DNA of 64,000 nucleotides from Planctobacterium sp965279005 (GTDB taxonomy: Bacteria; Pseudomonadota; Gammaproteobacteria; Enterobacterales; Alteromonadaceae): the NCBI GenBank assembly GCA_965279005.1, contig CBDIHK010000026.1, forward strand, positions 496,001 through 560,000, given 5' to 3'. Shown here piece by piece: positions 61,115-64,000 of this stretch. The translations under genes were made by a program, and so were the position numbers. Each line of letters opens with the position of its first letter. Position 1 is the stretch's first letter. Under the pieces are notes generated by a model. The model saw only the letters and a list, made by a program, of their open reading frames with translations. It had not been told where the DNA came from and made no database searches.

Positions 61115-62164
61115 TTAGCCTCCAAAACCGCCGCTACTAGACTTGTTAGTACTCTTGGACGCCGCCTCCTCAGGCGTGACTAAACCTTGTTGGGTCAAGC
61201 GCTGCAAACACTGATCCATGGTCTGCATACCGTGCTGTTGTCCAGTTTGGATAACAGAATACATTTGCGCTACCTTGTCTTCCCGGATCAGGTTGCGTAT
61301 CGCCGGGATCCCCACCATGATTTCGTGCGCGGCCACCCGGCCACCGCCAATTTTTTTCAATAGGCATTGGGAAATCACCGCCCGGATAGATTCCGACAAC
61401 ATGGAGCGGATCATGGCTTTTTCTTCAGCGGGGAACACGTCAATTATACGGTCGATGGTTTTTGGCGCCGAGTTAGTGTGCAAAGTACCAAATACCAAGT
61501 GGCCGGTTTCGGCGGCACTAATAGCAAGCCGGATGGTTTCCAAATCCCGCAGTTCACCAACTAGGATAATGTCAGGGTCTTCCCGCAGTGCTGAACGCAA
61601 AGCGTTGTTAAAACTATGGGTGTCACGGTGCACTTCCCTCTGGCTCACCAGGCAGAGTTTGTTTTGGTGCACAAATTCAATTGGGTCTTCAATGGTGAGG
61701 ATGTGTTCCCGTTTGGTGGAATTAATGTAATCAATCATCGCCGCCAGGGTGGTACTTTTACCGGAACCGGTAGCGCCTGTAACCAAGATAATGCCGGTGG
61801 GTTGCTGGATCAGCTGCCGGAAGATATCTGGGGCATTCAATTGGTCTAGGGTCAAGATGGTACTGGGGATGGTACGCATGACTGCAGCGGCACCGCGGTT
61901 TTGGATAAAGGCGTTAACCCGGAAACGGGATAAGTCTTTTATTTCGAATGAAAAATCGGTTTCCAAATTTTCTTCGTATTCCTTGCGTTGCTTGTCATTC
62001 ATGATCTCATAAATGAGGGCTTTAACTTCTTTGTCATCCATGGGCGGAATATTGAGTTTGCGCATATCACCATCCACCCGTATGACGGGGGGCATGCCCG
62101 CAGACAAGTGCAAGTCGGAGGCTTTGTTCTTGACACTAAAAGCTAAAAGTTCGGTAATATCCAT
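61115..62164 (-). CDS. pilT: Type IV pilus twitching motility ATPase PilT
   Basis: 349 residues. It begins MDITELLAFSVKNKASDLHLSAG; Walker A is VTGATGSGKSTTLAAMIDY, Walker B IILVGELRDLETIRLA and the C-terminal AIRNLIREDKVAQMYS motif is typical of PilT. The hexameric motor retracts type IV pili. First gene of the pilTU operon; divergent from yggS, with 36 bp between starts. Confidence 0.97.
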   Translation of the reverse strand: MDITELLAFSVKNKASDLHLSAGMPPVIRVDGDMRKLNIPPMDDKEVKALIYEIMNDKQRKEYEENLETDFSFEIKDLSRFRVNAFIQNRGAAAVMRTIPSTILTLDQLNAPDIFRQLIQQPTGIILVTGATGSGKSTTLAAMIDYINSTKREHILTIEDPIEFVHQNKLCLVSQREVHRDTHSFNNALRSALREDPDIILVGELRDLETIRLAISAAETGHLVFGTLHTNSAPKTIDRIIDVFPAEEKAMIRSMLSESIRAVISQCLLKKIGGGRVAAHEIMVGIPAIRNLIREDKVAQMYSVIQTGQQHGMQTMDQCLQRLTQQGLVTPEEAASKSTNKSSSGGFGG

Positions 62165-62200
62165 AGCGACACATCCAAGTCAGAAAATTTATTTGCTTAT

Positions 62201-62890
62201 ATGAAAACAACAATAGCAGAACGATTGAATTTAGCACTGGAAACTGTGCAAAGCGCCGTGCGTTGTGCTAATCGCCCAGCAGGTTCAGTGCGCTTATTGG
62301 CGGTAAGCAAAACCAAACCTGTAGACATGGTCAAGGACGCTTACGCCGCGGGGCAGCGCGCTTTTGGTGAAAATTACGTACAAGAAGGCATTGCAAAAAT
62401 CCAAACCTTATCGGAGCTAGACGATATCGAATGGCATTTAATCGGGCCTTTGCAATCGAATAAATGCAAACCGGTTGCGGAACATTTTGATTGGGTGCAA
62501 TCGGTGGATAGGTTAAAAGTTGCCAAACGACTGAGCGACAACCGGCCAGCAGGCAAACCTGCGTTAAACCTGTGCCTGCAAGTGAATATCAGTGCAGAGG
62601 GCAGCAAATCAGGTGTCACCTTGCCAGAGCTGCCGGCTTTGGCTGAACAAGTAGCTGCCCTGCCTAATATCCGCTTACGCGGTATCATGGCGATACCTAG
62701 TAACACCCAAGATTCTGACAAATTGGTTGCGGAATTTGCTGCAATGCGGGGTGCCTTTGCTAAACTGCAACAGCAATATGACAGCATTGATACACTATCA
62801 ATGGGAATGAGTGCAGATATGGCCACTGCCATCGCCCAAGGCAGCACCATGGTGCGGGTAGGTACCGCCATATTTGGCAAACGTAATTAA
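62201..62890 (+). CDS. yggS: PLP homeostasis protein YggS
   Basis: 229 residues. Conserved: LLAVSKTKPVDMVKDAYAAGQRAFGENYVQE (PLP lysine in SKTK), WHLIGPLQSNK, LSMGMSADMATAIAQGSTMVRVGTAIFG. A pyridoxal 5'-phosphate-binding protein needed for PLP balance. proC starts 10 bp after its stop. Confidence 0.96.
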   Translation: MKTTIAERLNLALETVQSAVRCANRPAGSVRLLAVSKTKPVDMVKDAYAAGQRAFGENYVQEGIAKIQTLSELDDIEWHLIGPLQSNKCKPVAEHFDWVQSVDRLKVAKRLSDNRPAGKPALNLCLQVNISAEGSKSGVTLPELPALAEQVAALPNIRLRGIMAIPSNTQDSDKLVAEFAAMRGAFAKLQQQYDSIDTLSMGMSADMATAIAQGSTMVRVGTAIFGKRN

Positions 62891-62900
62891 GGATTTTTCC

Positions 62901-63722
62901 GTGCAAGCACAAACAATTGCATTCATCGGTGCCGGTAATATGAGCCGCGCCATCATTTCAGGCCTAGTACAGCAGGGCTATGACCCCAAAGCCATCATGG
63001 CTAGCAACCCAAGTGCAGGCAAGCTGCAGGATCTCGCGAGTGAGTTTTCAATCCAAACCACCCAGGACAACAATGAAGCCATCGCCTTTGCCGATAATAT
63101 TGTCTTAGCAGTCAAACCCCAATTAATGGCAGAGGTCTGTGCTGGCTTTGATAAAGATCTGGCATTGGCTGAAAAGTTGTACATATCAGTTGCAGCGGGC
63201 ATTAAGGTAGAACGCCTGCAAGAAATGCTGGGGTTTGCCGCCGCATTGGTGCGCACCATGCCCAATACTCCTTGTGCGTTGGGCAAAGGCATGACCGGCC
63301 TATTTGCTTCGCCACAGGTAAATGGCCAGCAAAAAGCATTTGCGCAAAATTTGTTAGCCCATACTGGCGAAACCCTTTGGGTAGATAACGAAGCCATGAT
63401 AGATGCGGTGATTGCCGCAGCTGGCAGCAGCCCTGCTTACTTTTTCCTGTTTCTAGAAGCAATGCAGGCGAAGGCAGAAGAGCTTGGATTCGACAAAAAC
63501 GACGCCCGCCTTCTTGTACAGCAAGCCATGTTAGGCGCGGCAGAAATGGTTTGTCACAACCCAGGGCTTGAATTATCGCAGCTGCGCGCCCAAGTCACCT
63601 CTAAAGGTGGCACCACTGCAAAAGCCATTGAACACTTTCATGACCAAGGTTTGTCGGAGATCGTCGCGGGTGCTATGCAAGCTGCGGTTGGCCGGGCAGA
63701 CGAAATGTCACAACAATTTTAG
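62901..63722 (+). CDS. proC: Pyrroline-5-carboxylate reductase
   Basis: 273 residues from a GTG at 62901, with AAGGA upstream; the in-frame ATG at 62874 lies inside yggS. The dinucleotide fold is IAFIGAGNMSRAIISGL; the substrate region is SPAYFFLFLEAMQ and the signature is LRAQVTSKGGTTAKAIEHF. It reduces P5C to proline, the last step of proline synthesis. Confidence 0.96.
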   Translation: MQAQTIAFIGAGNMSRAIISGLVQQGYDPKAIMASNPSAGKLQDLASEFSIQTTQDNNEAIAFADNIVLAVKPQLMAEVCAGFDKDLALAEKLYISVAAGIKVERLQEMLGFAAALVRTMPNTPCALGKGMTGLFASPQVNGQQKAFAQNLLAHTGETLWVDNEAMIDAVIAAAGSSPAYFFLFLEAMQAKAEELGFDKNDARLLVQQAMLGAAEMVCHNPGLELSQLRAQVTSKGGTTAKAIEHFHDQGLSEIVAGAMQAAVGRADEMSQQF

Positions 63723-63730
63723 GATCCGTA

Positions 63731-64000
63731 ATGACAGCAACACATTTTTTAATCGGCACCCTATTTGACCTGTATTTAATGGTGGTCCTACTGCGGCTCT
63801 GGCTACAGCTGGCGCGCGCCGATTTCTACAATCCCTTTAGCCAGTTTGTAGTAAAGGCAACCCACCCTATTGTGGGTCCTCTGCGCCGCTTTATACCAGC
63901 TATCGGTTCTTTTGATACAGCCACCTTCGTTTTGGCGTTGCTTGTGGCCATGCTAAAAATCACTGTGATGAACTTCATTTCTGGTGTCGCCGAGTTTAAT
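63731..64000 (+). CDS. yggT: YggT-family membrane protein, 5' part
   Basis: 90 codons are visible before the window ends. The first YggT repeat is present: MVVLLRLWLQLARADFYNPFSQFVVKATHP...GPLRRFIPAIG, followed by a hydrophobic segment. It follows proC by 8 bp in the conserved yggS-proC-yggT operon. YggT proteins are linked to osmotic shock tolerance and membrane insertion. Confidence 0.92.
   Translation, partial: MTATHFLIGTLFDLYLMVVLLRLWLQLARADFYNPFSQFVVKATHPIVGPLRRFIPAIGSFDTATFVLALLVAMLKITVMNFISGVAEFN

Overview
ORGANISM. The window looks like chromosomal DNA of a marine gammaproteobacterium, most likely order Alteromonadales. The evidence is the core gene blocks fau-rpiA-serA, rsmE / gshB-yqgE / ruvX and pilU-pilT with divergent yggS-proC-yggT, together with cbpA-cbpM, RND efflux, several large sensor kinases and ISAs1-type insertion sequences. 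No rRNA, tRNA, CRISPR array or prophage was seen. The assignment rests on gene content and order, not on a database match. LAYOUT. 1-7.6 kb: a secreted protein cut by the left edge, a UbiA-type prenyltransferase, two nearly identical DoxX genes that carry the same upstream region, a serine hydrolase, an XRE-type regulator split by an ISAs1-family element with a clear 9-bp target duplication, a small P-loop kinase and an AlkD-like protein. 7.6-13.8 kb: fau, rpiA and serA, with an AT-rich island between rpiA and serA holding four paralogous small exported cysteine-containing proteins, each behind the same ~40-bp upstream element. serA has a consensus promoter followed by two adjacent MetJ-like boxes. 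13.9-26.6 kb: two paralogous small membrane proteins, a DrrAB-like ABC exporter, rsmE, a GNAT enzyme, a second ABC exporter, an M24 peptidase, a DesK/DesR-like two-component pair, a membrane protein, a TPR protein, gshB and yqgE. 26.8-39.4 kb: an orphan TPR histidine kinase, an RND pump with its adaptor, a solute-binding-like protein, a 264-bp cruciform-forming repeat element, and a ~1450-residue propeller sensor kinase frameshifted in a T6 run. 39.4-45.2 kb: a DUF3750 lipoprotein, cbpA-cbpM, an M48 protease, a REP-like repeat cluster, a LURP-one protein, a methyltransferase divergent from a MerR regulator with a SoxR-box-like operator, and a TauE/SafE permease. 45.2-51.4 kb: two tandem paralogous hybrid kinases separated by a second ISAs1-family element inserted exactly at a stop codon, then ruvX. 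51.5-59.2 kb: a TlpA-like thioredoxin, a transmembrane Ser/Thr kinase with periplasmic TPRs, divergent from an ECF sigma factor that is followed by a 1196-residue secreted multidomain protein resembling a polysaccharide lyase. 59.3-64 kb: two small proteins, pilU, pilT, yggS, proC and the start of yggT. HOW IT FITS. The conserved order rsmE-gshB-yqgE-ruvX-pilU/pilT-yggS-proC-yggT is still recognisable, but accessory blocks have been inserted between its members. Most accessory blocks are sensing or envelope modules (kinases, exporters, secreted proteins). The likeliest sources of new biology are the four-member exported-protein array with its shared leader element, the ECF sigma / Ser-Thr kinase / secreted lyase-like unit, and the cruciform repeat family.
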